Source: Xanthomonas sp. XNM01 (GTDB lineage Bacteria > Pseudomonadota > Gammaproteobacteria > Xanthomonadales > Xanthomonadaceae). From it: 64,000 nucleotides of DNA. The notes below the pieces were generated by a model, which saw only the letters and a program-made list of their open reading frames with translations, had not been told where the DNA came from and did no database searches. Positions 42,982-51,871 of this stretch are shown piece after piece. The stretch's first letter is position 1. The number at the start of each line of letters is the position of its first letter. The position numbers and the translations under genes were made by a program. The stretch is taken from contig NZ_JACVAP010000005.1 in assembly GCF_014851915.1 (NCBI RefSeq), positions 62,001-126,000 of the forward strand. Reading direction: 5' to 3'.

Positions 42982-43923
42982 ATGACTGAGCATGGGCAGA
43001 CGGCGGGCGACGCCGCTTCGCCGTCGATGGCCCGCAAGCCACCCGCCACCCGGCTGTACGCGCTGCTGGCACGCGATGCACGTATCGGCGTGGTGTTCCG
43101 GCGCGGGCCGAGCCGGCAGGTGCAGCTGATCCGCTGGGACCTGCGCGACGACAGGTTCGAGCACGGCCAGTGGTTCAAGGGCCGCATCTACGAGCGTCGC
43201 TGCGATCTGTCGCCCTCCGGCCGGCTGCTGGCGTATTTCGCGGCGACCAACCGTGCGCCGCATCTCAGCTGGACCGCGCTGTCGCGGCCGCCGTACTTCA
43301 GCGCGCTGGCGCTATGGCCCAAGGGCGATGCCTGGGGCGGCGGCGCCGTGTTCGAGGACGAGCGCACGCTGCTGCTCAACCACCGCTTCGGTGGCGAGCG
43401 CGCCGAGTCGGTGCTGGCCTCGCAGTTCCACCTGCCGCACGACATGCAGGTCAGGCCGTTCGGCCTTCACTCGGGCGGTGGCGAGGACGAGCCGATCAAT
43501 GGCGTGCTGCGCCAGCGCGACGGTTGGCGCCTCGTCGATGAAGGCGAGGGTGAACGTGGTGGGTACCGCAGCGGCGTGCTGTACCGCTTCACGCGCCCGC
43601 AGCTGAGCGAAAAAGCGGGAAAGAACGGCCTGCGCCTGCAGGCGCTGCTGCACACCGTCGGTGCGCGCAACGCCGCGTGGTACGGCATCGACCATCGCGT
43701 GCTCGATCGCGATGGGCAGCTGCTGCTGGACCTGCCCGGCAGCGACTGGGCCGACTGGGACGGCGCCGACCTGGTGTTCGCACGTGATGGTGGCCTGCAT
43801 CGCGTGCGCCGCAGTGCGCTGGTGGCCGGTGCTGTCGCCGCCGATGCGGTCCAGCTGCTGCACGACTTCCGCGATGCGCGCTTCAGCGTGCTCGCGCCGC
43901 CGGCAGAGGCGATGAAGTACTGA
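42982..43923 (+). CDS. Hypothetical protein, possibly beta-propeller-like
   Basis: A 313-residue cytoplasmic protein without a signal peptide. It is rich in Trp, Gly and aromatic strands: VQLIRWDLRDDRFEHGQWFK, DLSPSGRLLAYFAATNRAPH, ALALWPKGDAWGGGAVFEDE, GIDHRVLDRDGQLLLDLPGS. The repeated W-D/G blade-like spacing suggests a beta-propeller. No family recalled with confidence. Real coding is supported by length and codon use. Confidence 0.7.
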   Translation: MTEHGQTAGDAASPSMARKPPATRLYALLARDARIGVVFRRGPSRQVQLIRWDLRDDRFEHGQWFKGRIYERRCDLSPSGRLLAYFAATNRAPHLSWTALSRPPYFSALALWPKGDAWGGGAVFEDERTLLLNHRFGGERAESVLASQFHLPHDMQVRPFGLHSGGGEDEPINGVLRQRDGWRLVDEGEGERGGYRSGVLYRFTRPQLSEKAGKNGLRLQALLHTVGARNAAWYGIDHRVLDRDGQLLLDLPGSDWADWDGADLVFARDGGLHRVRRSALVAGAVAADAVQLLHDFRDARFSVLAPPAEAMKY

Positions 43924-44078
43924 GATTCCGCCTTGTCTCCAGTGGCGGCTGCCAGCTGGCGTGGGACGAGAGCGACTTCGTGAGTGCCCAGGCCGCCGCG
44001 TGGCCGGCACTCCACCGCGATCATCCGCCGATGCCCGCGGCCGACGCTGCGCAGATGATCAAACGGCGCCAGCCGGGC

Positions 44079-44591
44079 TCAGCCGCCGAACCACCAGACC
44101 ACCAGCGCGACCGCCAGCAGGACCAGCACCACCCACATCCAGGAGTCGCTCGCGGTATCGCGCTGCACGGTCGGGCCGTGGCGCGGACCGGCCGATGCGG
44201 ACGCCGGCCGCACCGTCTGTGCCGCGGGAGCCGCGCCATCCGTCGTCTGCGCGCTCCCCTCCAGCCGCGCATCCACCCAGGCTTTGGCCTGGCGCAGATC
44301 CATGTCGGTGACCTTGTGCAGCAGCTGGATCACCTGCAGCTTCTCGCCTTCCTGCAGCAGGCGGTCGATCATTGCCAGCGATGCCTGGCTGTGATGCGGC
44401 TCTGCCGGCAGCGCCGGAGCCGCGGGATGCGGCAGCGTCTGGATGCCCACCGTGTAGGCTTCCACCGCATCCCTGGCTTCGCGTAGGCCGATCCCGTTGT
44501 CCTCGCGGACGTACTTGATCGCCTCGACCTTGCGGCCGCGCCGGATCGCGTCGATGGCCTTGGCCGAGAAGTGCAGGTCATCCGATGACAG
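44079..44591 (-). CDS. Tail-anchored protein with two L7/L12-like domains, apparent CTG start
   Basis: About 170 residues. Domain 1 (SSDDLHFSAKAIDAIRRGRK, VEAIKYVREDNGIGLREARD) and domain 2 (MIDRLLQEGEKLQVIQLLHK, VTDMDLRQAKAWVDARL) both follow the ribosomal L7/L12 C-terminal pattern of an amphipathic helix, a basic KxxxIKxxR turn and a LxEAKxxV helix. A linker and a C-terminal transmembrane helix (WMWVVLVLLAVALVVWWF) end it. No ATG, GTG or TTG precedes domain 1: the frame runs back to TAG, and the codon at the expected start is CTG (44591), with GGAA 8 bp upstream. A GTG at 44465 would lose domain 1. Confidence 0.75.
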   Translation of the reverse strand: MSSDDLHFSAKAIDAIRRGRKVEAIKYVREDNGIGLREARDAVEAYTVGIQTLPHPAAPALPAEPHHSQASLAMIDRLLQEGEKLQVIQLLHKVTDMDLRQAKAWVDARLEGSAQTTDGAAPAAQTVRPASASAGPRHGPTVQRDTASDSWMWVVLVLLAVALVVWWFGG

Positions 44592-44794
44592 GGTGCAGGT
44601 TCCAGTGGCGGGAGCGGCGTGGGGTACCGCATGCTAAACGTGGCTGCGCACAGGCGTCGAGGCATGCCTGCTGAAGCGGAAAAGGCGTTCGATGCGCGTG
44701 AAAAGGTGGTGACGGAATTGCATTCCATGACGTCGTTCACGGCTTCACGCACCTGCTGATTGAACGCGCCCGCCATCCGTTGGATGGTCGCCTG

Positions 44795-46852
44795 ATGGAC
44801 ACGCCTACGCCGCCGCAGCGCCGGCCATCGCACTACACCCTCCGCGACACCGATACGCTGGCCACTGTCGCCGAACGCCATGACGTGACGCTGCAGATGC
44901 TCGACGCGGCCAACCCGGAGCAGCAGCTTTCGGTGCGGCGGATCGACGCCGGCCAGACCCTGGTGATTCCGCCCGCGCCGATGAGCGCCACCGAGGCGCT
45001 GCCCGGCCGGAACGCCACGGCCGGCAGCGTGGGATCCAATGCCGCCTTCATCACGCCGAGCACCGCTTTCAGCGTGCGCTCCGAGGTCGGTGGGCAGAGC
45101 CGGACCTGGGAATGGAATCCGGGCGCCGGCAGCGTCAAGGGCGCCGCCGAAAGCGGAGCACCGCTGCCCGGCCTGCGCGATCCCCGCGTGCAGGGCGTTG
45201 CCGGCGGCAGCCTGGAACACGCGGTGGCGCAGGGGCCGGATGGCCGCTTCACGGTGAAGCTGACCTCGCAGGCCGATGCCGGTGTCACCGCCGAAGACAG
45301 GCGCAATGGCCTCGAGGTGGAGGCCGGCGCGCGCGCGGGCACGCGCGTGCAGTACGCGGTCGCGCTGCCGGCAGACGGGCTGGACCGCGCGACCGCAGCA
45401 CAGGCGGCGGCACGTGTGGACCCGTTCAATCCCTCGACGCTGCCGGTCGGCGGCACCGTGACGATGAACGGGCAGGATTTCAGCGAGACCTCGCTGCAGG
45501 CCTCGTTCAAGCGCGCCGGCACCGGTCTCGGGCCGATGACGCGCAGCACGGTGCTCGATGCGCAGGGCACCGGTTATGCGATCACCCGCACCGACGGGAA
45601 TTCGGTGCAGGTGGTGGTCGGGCCGAACCGGGCGATCGAGGCCTACAACGGCATCGGCATCACCTCCAGCGTCGCCACCGCAATGGCGGGACGGCAGGAC
45701 ACGCTGGGCAGCGCGGAGCTGCAGACCGCGCGCTTCGATGTGTCCACGCCGGATGGTCAGGCGGCCTTCACCCGGTTCCTCCGCGACGGCGAGATCCAGC
45801 CGGACGCACCGGGCGTGTCCGGCATGAGCCGGATCGAGCGGGTCGACTTCTCGTCGTCCTCGCGCCTGGATCTGGGTCTGGGACCCGAGCAGCTGCGCCT
45901 GCAGGCGCAGCTGGCGGGGCCGGAGAACAGCGGCAGCAGCATCCGCACGACCTACCCCGACGGTTCGTCCAGCCTGCTCTCGAACCTGCAGTACGGCGGC
46001 GGCGTGCCGCTGCGCGTGGAACAGCGCTTCGACGCCGGCGGCAACGAACTTGGCCACCTGCGCAGCTACCAGTTCGAGGTCGATACCCGTCGCCCCGAGT
46101 ACGGGTTCGTGGAACGCTGGCTCGGGCGCGACGGCGAGGCCGAATCGCGCAACATGGCCGGCAACCTCAATGCGGCGCTGCGTGGCGACGCCGGCGCGCA
46201 GAACGGTCCTGTGGCGGCGGGCGACAAGGTGACGCTGGCCTTCGACGAACGCCAGATGCGCACGCTGATGGCCCAGACCCGCGCCGGCGACGACGCGCGC
46301 CAGGGCGCTGGCGGCTGGGACTGGCTGCAGACCCGCGAGGCCAATGGCCAGCCGGTGGACACCATGGAGTTCGCGGTCGCGATGGCGCGGCGGATGGACG
46401 GTGATCCTTACCGGTTCGCGCAAAGCCTGTACGAAACCGCCGACCGTGCGGATGGCCGTCAAGCGGACGGCAACGTGGTGCCGCTGGATGCCCGCGTGCT
46501 CGGCGCGGATGGCCGTGTGCTGCACGCACCGGCCCGCGCGGCGATGCCGGAGGACGCAGGGGCCGCCGGGCCGGCACCGCTCCGCGACGGCGGCGATGCG
46601 TCGGCCATCGTCGAGCGGCTGCGGGTCGGGGCGCAGGACGGGCCGGACGCGTTCCGGCAGGCGCTGGAGGACATCCGCGCGACCGGGCTGGGGCGCCAGT
46701 TCGAGGAGCGCGCGCAGGCGCGTGCGCAGGAGGAACGACGCGCCGAGGACGCGCGTTCGCAGGACCAGGAGCAGGCACGCGAAGAACGGTCCGCCCGGCA
46801 GCCACAGGAGCCTGTCCGCGCGCCTGTCCAGGACGCGATGGCGCGCGGCTGA
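44795..46852 (+). CDS. Large LysM-domain protein, possible secreted effector
   Basis: A 685-residue protein without a signal peptide. Residues about 10-62 are a LysM domain (HYTLRDTDTLATVAERHDVT, LQMLDAANPEQQL, IDAGQTLVIPP), which binds peptidoglycan. The middle (about 90-520) is Gly/Ser/Thr-rich beta sequence with no known fold (TVTMNGQDFSETSLQASFKR, NRAIEAYNGIGITSSVATAM). The last 60 residues are a highly charged Glu/Arg/Gln helix. ATG 44795 was chosen; TTG 44780 is in frame. LysM plus no classical signal suggests type IV or VI export or phage origin; this is inference. A propeller-like gene follows. Confidence 0.72.
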   Translation: MDTPTPPQRRPSHYTLRDTDTLATVAERHDVTLQMLDAANPEQQLSVRRIDAGQTLVIPPAPMSATEALPGRNATAGSVGSNAAFITPSTAFSVRSEVGGQSRTWEWNPGAGSVKGAAESGAPLPGLRDPRVQGVAGGSLEHAVAQGPDGRFTVKLTSQADAGVTAEDRRNGLEVEAGARAGTRVQYAVALPADGLDRATAAQAAARVDPFNPSTLPVGGTVTMNGQDFSETSLQASFKRAGTGLGPMTRSTVLDAQGTGYAITRTDGNSVQVVVGPNRAIEAYNGIGITSSVATAMAGRQDTLGSAELQTARFDVSTPDGQAAFTRFLRDGEIQPDAPGVSGMSRIERVDFSSSSRLDLGLGPEQLRLQAQLAGPENSGSSIRTTYPDGSSSLLSNLQYGGGVPLRVEQRFDAGGNELGHLRSYQFEVDTRRPEYGFVERWLGRDGEAESRNMAGNLNAALRGDAGAQNGPVAAGDKVTLAFDERQMRTLMAQTRAGDDARQGAGGWDWLQTREANGQPVDTMEFAVAMARRMDGDPYRFAQSLYETADRADGRQADGNVVPLDARVLGADGRVLHAPARAAMPEDAGAAGPAPLRDGGDASAIVERLRVGAQDGPDAFRQALEDIRATGLGRQFEERAQARAQEERRAEDARSQDQEQAREERSARQPQEPVRAPVQDAMARG

Positions 46853-46965
46853 GCGGGACGTCGCGCCGGTCCGGCGTCGCCCGGCGCGGTGCCTGGAACC
46901 ATCGATACGCAGCGGGGCGCGGCATGTTGCTGCATGCGCAGCGCGGCGTGGGAAAGGAAGCATAG

Positions 46966-47880
46966 GTGACGAGACGATTGCTGGAGGACATGTCGGTCGT
47001 GGCGGCGTCGGTCCGCTATCGCGACCTGGCGTATCTGGTGTTGAGCGACGACGGCATCGACCCCGGCATCGGGCATTCGCACATCTTCTCGTGGGATCTG
47101 CAGGACGACCCGGACGATCCGTGGGGATATGCCGGAGCGACCTACTGGACGACGGTGGACATGGCGATCAGCCGCCATCCGTTGCAGCAGATGATCGCGA
47201 TATCCCCGCACGGCGAGGCCAGGCTGTTCGGCAGCCACGACGAGCGCGACGAGCGGATCGTGGCGGCGGACGGCGACCCGCGCGCGCGCGGCCACCTGCG
47301 TGCCGTCCGCACCATCGGCGAACACACCTTCGTGGCCGGCATGGGCCGCCAGGTCTACCGGCGTGACGCCGTCGACCGGTGGGTCTGCCTGGACCGGACG
47401 ATCCGCCCCGCGGTCGGCGAGACCAAGGGCTTCGAAGGCATCGACGGCGTCCACGAGGAGGACGTGTACGCGGTGGGCTGGGACGGCGAGATCTGGCATT
47501 GGGACGGGGCGGCCTGGCGGCAGCAGCCGGGCCCGACCACGCACGTGCTGACGGGGGTGCGCTGCGGCAGCGACGGGCAGGTCCATGCGTGGGGGCGGCG
47601 AGGCCTGATCGTCACCGGCCGCGGCGCCGACTGGCGCCTGCTCCCGCAGGATCCGCTGGTCGGCGACATCCGGGACATGGCCTGGCACGACGGCGACCTG
47701 TACGTGGCCACCGGCAGCGCCCTGTACACGCTGGTGGACGGGATGCTGCAGCCGGTCGGCTTCGGCGACGACGTACCGACCGGCTTCGGACGGCTCAGCG
47801 TCTCCGACGGCATGCTGTGGTCGATCGGCCCGAAGGACATCATGGCGCACGAAGACGGCCGCTGGCGCCGGATCGCGTAG
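46966..47880 (+). CDS. Hypothetical beta-propeller-like protein
   Basis: A 304-residue protein, GTG start at 46966 with AAAGGAAG upstream. It has repeated blades of about 40 residues: HTFVAGMGRQVYRRDAVDRW, EEDVYAVGWDGEIWHWDGAA, DGQVHAWGRRGLIVTGRGAD, DGDLYVATGSALYTLVDGM, each with a [VL]Y/H-A-x-G pattern and W or L in the last strand. No signal peptide. It follows the LysM protein by 113 bp; a partner or immunity role is possible but unproven. Confidence 0.72.
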   Translation: MTRRLLEDMSVVAASVRYRDLAYLVLSDDGIDPGIGHSHIFSWDLQDDPDDPWGYAGATYWTTVDMAISRHPLQQMIAISPHGEARLFGSHDERDERIVAADGDPRARGHLRAVRTIGEHTFVAGMGRQVYRRDAVDRWVCLDRTIRPAVGETKGFEGIDGVHEEDVYAVGWDGEIWHWDGAAWRQQPGPTTHVLTGVRCGSDGQVHAWGRRGLIVTGRGADWRLLPQDPLVGDIRDMAWHDGDLYVATGSALYTLVDGMLQPVGFGDDVPTGFGRLSVSDGMLWSIGPKDIMAHEDGRWRRIA

Positions 47881-48042
47881 TCCTGGCCCGCCCGCCGGGA
47901 GACGCATGCGGCGGCCGCCGACAGGCCTGAGGCCGCGCTCGGATCCGCGCGCGGCGACGCGCAGCCGCTATGCTTGCGCGCTGCCCCGATCCGCGCGGTC
48001 CGCCCCGGCCGTTCCTGTTCCATCGCTGTTCCGGACACGGCC

Positions 48043-49059
48043 ATGTCCCTGAAGACCTTCCTGCAGTCACGCGACATCGAGTTCTCGCTGCGCCGCTACG
48101 GCATCGACGCGCTCAACTACATGACCCTGGGCCTGTTCGGCTCGCTGGTGATCGGCCTGATCCTGAAGACCGTCGGCGGCTGGACCGGGCAGGACTGGCT
48201 GGTCGAGACCGGCACGATGGCGCAGCAGACGATGGGCGCGGCGATCGGCGTCGGCGTCGCCTACGGGCTGAAGGGCCCGCCGATCGTGATATTCGCCAGC
48301 GCGGCGATCGGCATGCTCGGCGCGAAGCTGGGCGGGCCGGTCGGCTGCTTCGTCGCCGTCGCGGTGGCGACCGAGGCCGGCAAGCTGGTCCACCGGACCA
48401 CGCCGATCGACATCATCGTGACCCCGGCCACCGCGCTGGTCGCCGGCTTCCTCACCGCGCACGCACTGGCGCCGCTGATCGGCAACGTGCTGGCGGTGAC
48501 CGGGCAGACCATCGAGTGGGCGATGACGCTGCAGCCGCTGCTGATGAGCGTGCTGCTGGCGGTGGCGATGGGCATGATCCTGACCGGCCCGACCTCGAGC
48601 GCGGCGCTGGCGATCTCGTTGAACCTCGGCGGCCTGGCCGGCGGTGCGGCCACGGTCGGCTGCGCGGCGCAGATGGTCGGCTTCGCGGTGATGGGCTGGC
48701 GCGAGAACCGCTGGTCCGGCCTGCTCGGCCAGGGCCTGGGCACCAGCATGCTGCAGCTGCCCAACATCGTGCGCAATCCGCGCATCTGGATTCCGCCGAC
48801 GCTGGCCGGCGCGGTGCTTGGACCCATCGCCACGCTGGGCTTCGGCATGCAGAACGTGCCGACCGGCTCGGGCATGGGCACCAGCGGCCTGGTCGGCCAG
48901 GTCGGCACGCTGGCGGCGATGGGCGACGGCGCCAGCGTGTGGTGGTCGATCGGCCTGCTGCACTTCCTGCTGCCGGCGCTGCTGACCCTGCTGTTCGCCT
49001 GGCCGCTGCGGCGGCTCGGCTGGATCAGGGCCGGCGACCTGAAGGTCGACAAGGGCTGA
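48043..49059 (+). CDS. PTS EIIC-type transmembrane protein
   Basis: A 338-residue integral membrane protein with about nine helices. GAAIGVGVAYGLKGPPIVIF, ASAAIGMLGAKLGGPVGCFV, MGMILTGPTSSAALAISLNLGG and MLQLPNIVRNPRIWIPPTLAG match the PTS_EIIC_2 family as I recall it. No IIA, IIB, HPr or EI gene lies nearby and no IIB domain is fused, so it may act as a stand-alone transporter. ATG 48043 begins the conserved N-terminus (MSLKTFLQSRDIEF). Confidence 0.88.
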   Translation: MSLKTFLQSRDIEFSLRRYGIDALNYMTLGLFGSLVIGLILKTVGGWTGQDWLVETGTMAQQTMGAAIGVGVAYGLKGPPIVIFASAAIGMLGAKLGGPVGCFVAVAVATEAGKLVHRTTPIDIIVTPATALVAGFLTAHALAPLIGNVLAVTGQTIEWAMTLQPLLMSVLLAVAMGMILTGPTSSAALAISLNLGGLAGGAATVGCAAQMVGFAVMGWRENRWSGLLGQGLGTSMLQLPNIVRNPRIWIPPTLAGAVLGPIATLGFGMQNVPTGSGMGTSGLVGQVGTLAAMGDGASVWWSIGLLHFLLPALLTLLFAWPLRRLGWIRAGDLKVDKG

Positions 49060-49441
49060 CACGGGATCGCCGGTCCCCGTCCGGAGACCTGCACCCGCAG
49101 CCCGGGTCCCGGCCCACCGTGCTCCACCGATGCACCCAGGACGGCGATGACGCTGGCGCCGGGAAACGCATGGGCGCGGACCGGACGGGCGCAATGGAAT
49201 GCGTGCGCCTTCCGCCGGTGCGCCGTGTCAGGGCCGGCATCGCCCGATGCGCCGGCGGAAGCGGTGCGGATCGGCAACGGTGCGGACCATCGACGCACGC
49301 CGGCGCACTGTCCGCCGTGCGTGCCATCGCCCTGCAACATCGATTTCTTAACGTGCGTGCGCCGCGGAGCAGACCGCGACCGCACCGCCGGCCACGGGCT
49401 GCCGCACGGAACCGCATCCCTGTGCCCGGAAAGGATTTCCC
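49060..49441. other. Leader region of the TonB receptor gene, about 380 bp
   Basis: No gene is supported here. A run of frames without coding character leads to AAAGGATTTCCC, a good ribosome site for the receptor at 49442. No riboswitch-like conserved core or Fur box was recognised. Confidence 0.4.
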
Positions 49442-51784
49442 ATGCCGTACCCCGAGTTTCCGCGTTCCCGTCCCGCGACCGCCCTGCCGCGCCGTCATGC
49501 GCTGGCGGTGGCCTGTTCCGGCCTGCTGCTGGCGTCGCTGGCCGGCGCCGCCTCCGCGCAGGATGCCGCCGCGCGCGCCGACACCGTCGCCTCGCTCGAC
49601 ACCATCACCGTGACCGCCGAGCGCCGCGAGCAGAACCTGCAGGACGTGCCGGTGTCGGTCGGCGTGGTCCAGGGCGAGGCGATGCGCGACTACACCGCCG
49701 GCGGCGACGACACCCTGCTGGCGCTGTCCGGCCGCGTGCCGGGCTTCTACGCCGAGACCACCACCGGCCGCATCTTCCCGCGCTTCTACATCCGCGGTCT
49801 GGGCAACATCGACTTCTACCTCGGCGCGTCGCAGCCGGTGTCGATCATCCAGGACGACGTCGTGCTCGAGCACGTGGTGCTGAAGTCCAACCCGGTCTAC
49901 GACGTCGACCAGGTGGAAGTGCTGCGCGGCCCGCAGGGCACGCTGTTCGGCCGCAACACCACCGCCGGCATCGTCAAGTTCGACAGCATCAAGCCCAGCC
50001 AGGACAGCAGCGGCCGGGTCAGCGCCAGCTACGGCAGCCACGGCACCGTGGCGATCGACGGCGGCTTCGGCGCGGCGATCAACGATGTGGCCGCGTTCCG
50101 CGTCTCGGCCCTGTACCAGCACCGCGACGACTGGGTGGACAACACCTACGACGGTCCCAGCGCCGATGGCACCCGCACCCCGCGCAAGGACGCGATGGGC
50201 GGCTACGACGACCGCAACCTGCGCGTGCAGCTGCTGCTCGAGCCCAGCGACCGCTTCTCGCTGCTGGCCTCGGCGCATGCGCGCGACTACGACGGCACCT
50301 CGACCCTGTTCCTGCGCGAGGCGGTGACCAGGGGGAGCAACCGCGTCGACGTGCCGCGCGACCAGGTCGCCTACGACGAGGCCGGCGACAACCCGCAGGC
50401 CTACAAGACCCAGGGCGGCTCGCTGAAGGCGGTGTACGACTTCGGCAACGTCTCGCTGACCTCGATCACCGCGTTCGAGAGCACCAGGGGCTACAGCCGC
50501 GGCGACACCGACGGCGGTGCCGCGGCCGACTACCCGGTCAACGGCGTGCCCAATGGCTACGGCCAGTCGATGGGCCAGGTGCGCGACCTCGACCAGTTCA
50601 CCCAGGAGCTGCGCCTGGCCTCGGAAACCGATGCCGCACTGCAGTGGCAGGTCGGCGCGTACTGGTTCGATGGCCGCGACACCACCGACTTCTACCAGCG
50701 GGCGTGGTTCCTGCAGGGCCCGGCGCGCAACCCGAACAACTGGGTGCGGCTGCGCAACACCAACACCTCGTGGGCGGTGTTCGGCCAGGCCAGCTGGCAG
50801 GTGAGCGACGCGCTGACCCTGACCGCCGGCCTGCGCCAGACCGACGACAGCAAGCGCACCCGCCTGCTGAAGACCGCCGACACCGCCGCCGGCGCGGTCA
50901 CCTACCGCGGCCGTACCGATGTGTCGATGTCCGACAGCACGCCGAGCTGGGACCTGAGCGCGATGTACGCGCTCAGCGACGACGTCAGCCTGTACGCGCG
51001 CGTCGCCCGCGGCTTCCGCGGCCCGACCATCCAGGGCCGCTCGGCGGTGTTCAACTCGGACTTCACCACCGCCGACTCCGAGACCATCCTGTCGTGGGAG
51101 GCCGGCATCAAGAGCAGCCTGCTCGACAACCGCCTGCGCCTGAACGTCGCCGGCTTCACCTACACGGTCAACGACATCCAGCTCAACGGCAACGACTCCA
51201 ACGGCAACGGCGTGCTGTTCAACGCCGACAAGGCCAGCGCCTACGGCATCGAGGCCGACCTGGACTGGCGCCCGATCCCGAACCTGTCGCTGAGCGCCGG
51301 CGCCAGCTGGCTGCGCAGCGAGATCAAGGACGAGCGTGTCTATGCGCAGGTCTGCGCGCTCAACGGCGTGGTCGTGTGCACGGTCAAGGACCCGACCATC
51401 CGCGTCGCCGGCCCGTTCGGCACCAACACCTTCGCGCAGATCGATGGCAACCCGCTGCCGAACGCGCCGGAGTACACCCTCAACCTGGCCGCCCGCTACG
51501 ACATCCCGTTCGGCGACGATGGCGCGTTCTTCATCGCCACCGACTGGAACAGGCAGGGTTACACCAGCTTCGTGCTGTACGACTCGGTCGAGTTCAACGC
51601 CAACGGCAACGTCGAGGGTGGCCTGAAGATCGGCTACACCGGCGGCTACGGCGCCTGGGAAGTGGCGGCGTTCGCCCGCAACATCACCAACGAGAAGAAC
51701 CTCAAGGGCGCGATCGAGAACTACATGGCCGCGGTGTACAACGAGCCGCGCATCGTCGGCGTCTCGGTCAACGTGAACTGGTGA
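49442..51784 (+). CDS. TonB-dependent outer-membrane receptor
   Basis: A 780-residue beta-barrel transporter. The signal peptide (about 20-40, LLLASLAGAASAQD) is followed by the TonB box (DTITVTAERREQ), the plug domain (DVPVSVGVVQGEAM, FYIRGLGN, VEVLRGPQGTLFGRNTTAGI) and a long barrel ending in VSVNVNW with the C-terminal aromatic needed for BAM insertion. The plug motifs LRGPQGTLFGRNTTAG are those of the iron-siderophore/pesticin-type subfamily. Substrate unknown. No TonB or ExbBD gene is adjacent. AAGGA stands before ATG 49442. Confidence 0.94.
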   Translation: MPYPEFPRSRPATALPRRHALAVACSGLLLASLAGAASAQDAAARADTVASLDTITVTAERREQNLQDVPVSVGVVQGEAMRDYTAGGDDTLLALSGRVPGFYAETTTGRIFPRFYIRGLGNIDFYLGASQPVSIIQDDVVLEHVVLKSNPVYDVDQVEVLRGPQGTLFGRNTTAGIVKFDSIKPSQDSSGRVSASYGSHGTVAIDGGFGAAINDVAAFRVSALYQHRDDWVDNTYDGPSADGTRTPRKDAMGGYDDRNLRVQLLLEPSDRFSLLASAHARDYDGTSTLFLREAVTRGSNRVDVPRDQVAYDEAGDNPQAYKTQGGSLKAVYDFGNVSLTSITAFESTRGYSRGDTDGGAAADYPVNGVPNGYGQSMGQVRDLDQFTQELRLASETDAALQWQVGAYWFDGRDTTDFYQRAWFLQGPARNPNNWVRLRNTNTSWAVFGQASWQVSDALTLTAGLRQTDDSKRTRLLKTADTAAGAVTYRGRTDVSMSDSTPSWDLSAMYALSDDVSLYARVARGFRGPTIQGRSAVFNSDFTTADSETILSWEAGIKSSLLDNRLRLNVAGFTYTVNDIQLNGNDSNGNGVLFNADKASAYGIEADLDWRPIPNLSLSAGASWLRSEIKDERVYAQVCALNGVVVCTVKDPTIRVAGPFGTNTFAQIDGNPLPNAPEYTLNLAARYDIPFGDDGAFFIATDWNRQGYTSFVLYDSVEFNANGNVEGGLKIGYTGGYGAWEVAAFARNITNEKNLKGAIENYMAAVYNEPRIVGVSVNVNW

Positions 51785-51828
51785 GCCGATGACGGTGCGG
51801 CCGGGCTGCGATGACGGCCCGGCCCCTC

Positions 51829-51864
51829 GCCACGCATCGCCGGCAGCCGCCTGCGATGCGTGGC
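51829..51864. terminator. 12-bp hairpin between convergent genes
   Basis: GCCACGCATCGC, 12-nt loop, GCGATGCGTGGC: perfect arms beginning 45 bp after the receptor stop and ending 8 bp before the stop of the convergent lipoprotein gene. It probably ends transcription in both directions. A smaller G+C hairpin (GCCGGGC and GGCCCGGCC) lies just upstream. Confidence 0.65.
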
Positions 51865-51871
51865 GGCCCGC

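Noticed and set aside
44369-46963. An 864-codon open frame on the minus strand antisense to the LysM protein gene.
   Set aside because: It is Arg/Gly/Ala/His-rich shadow coding of a high-GC gene. The plus-strand gene has a LysM domain and coherent sequence.
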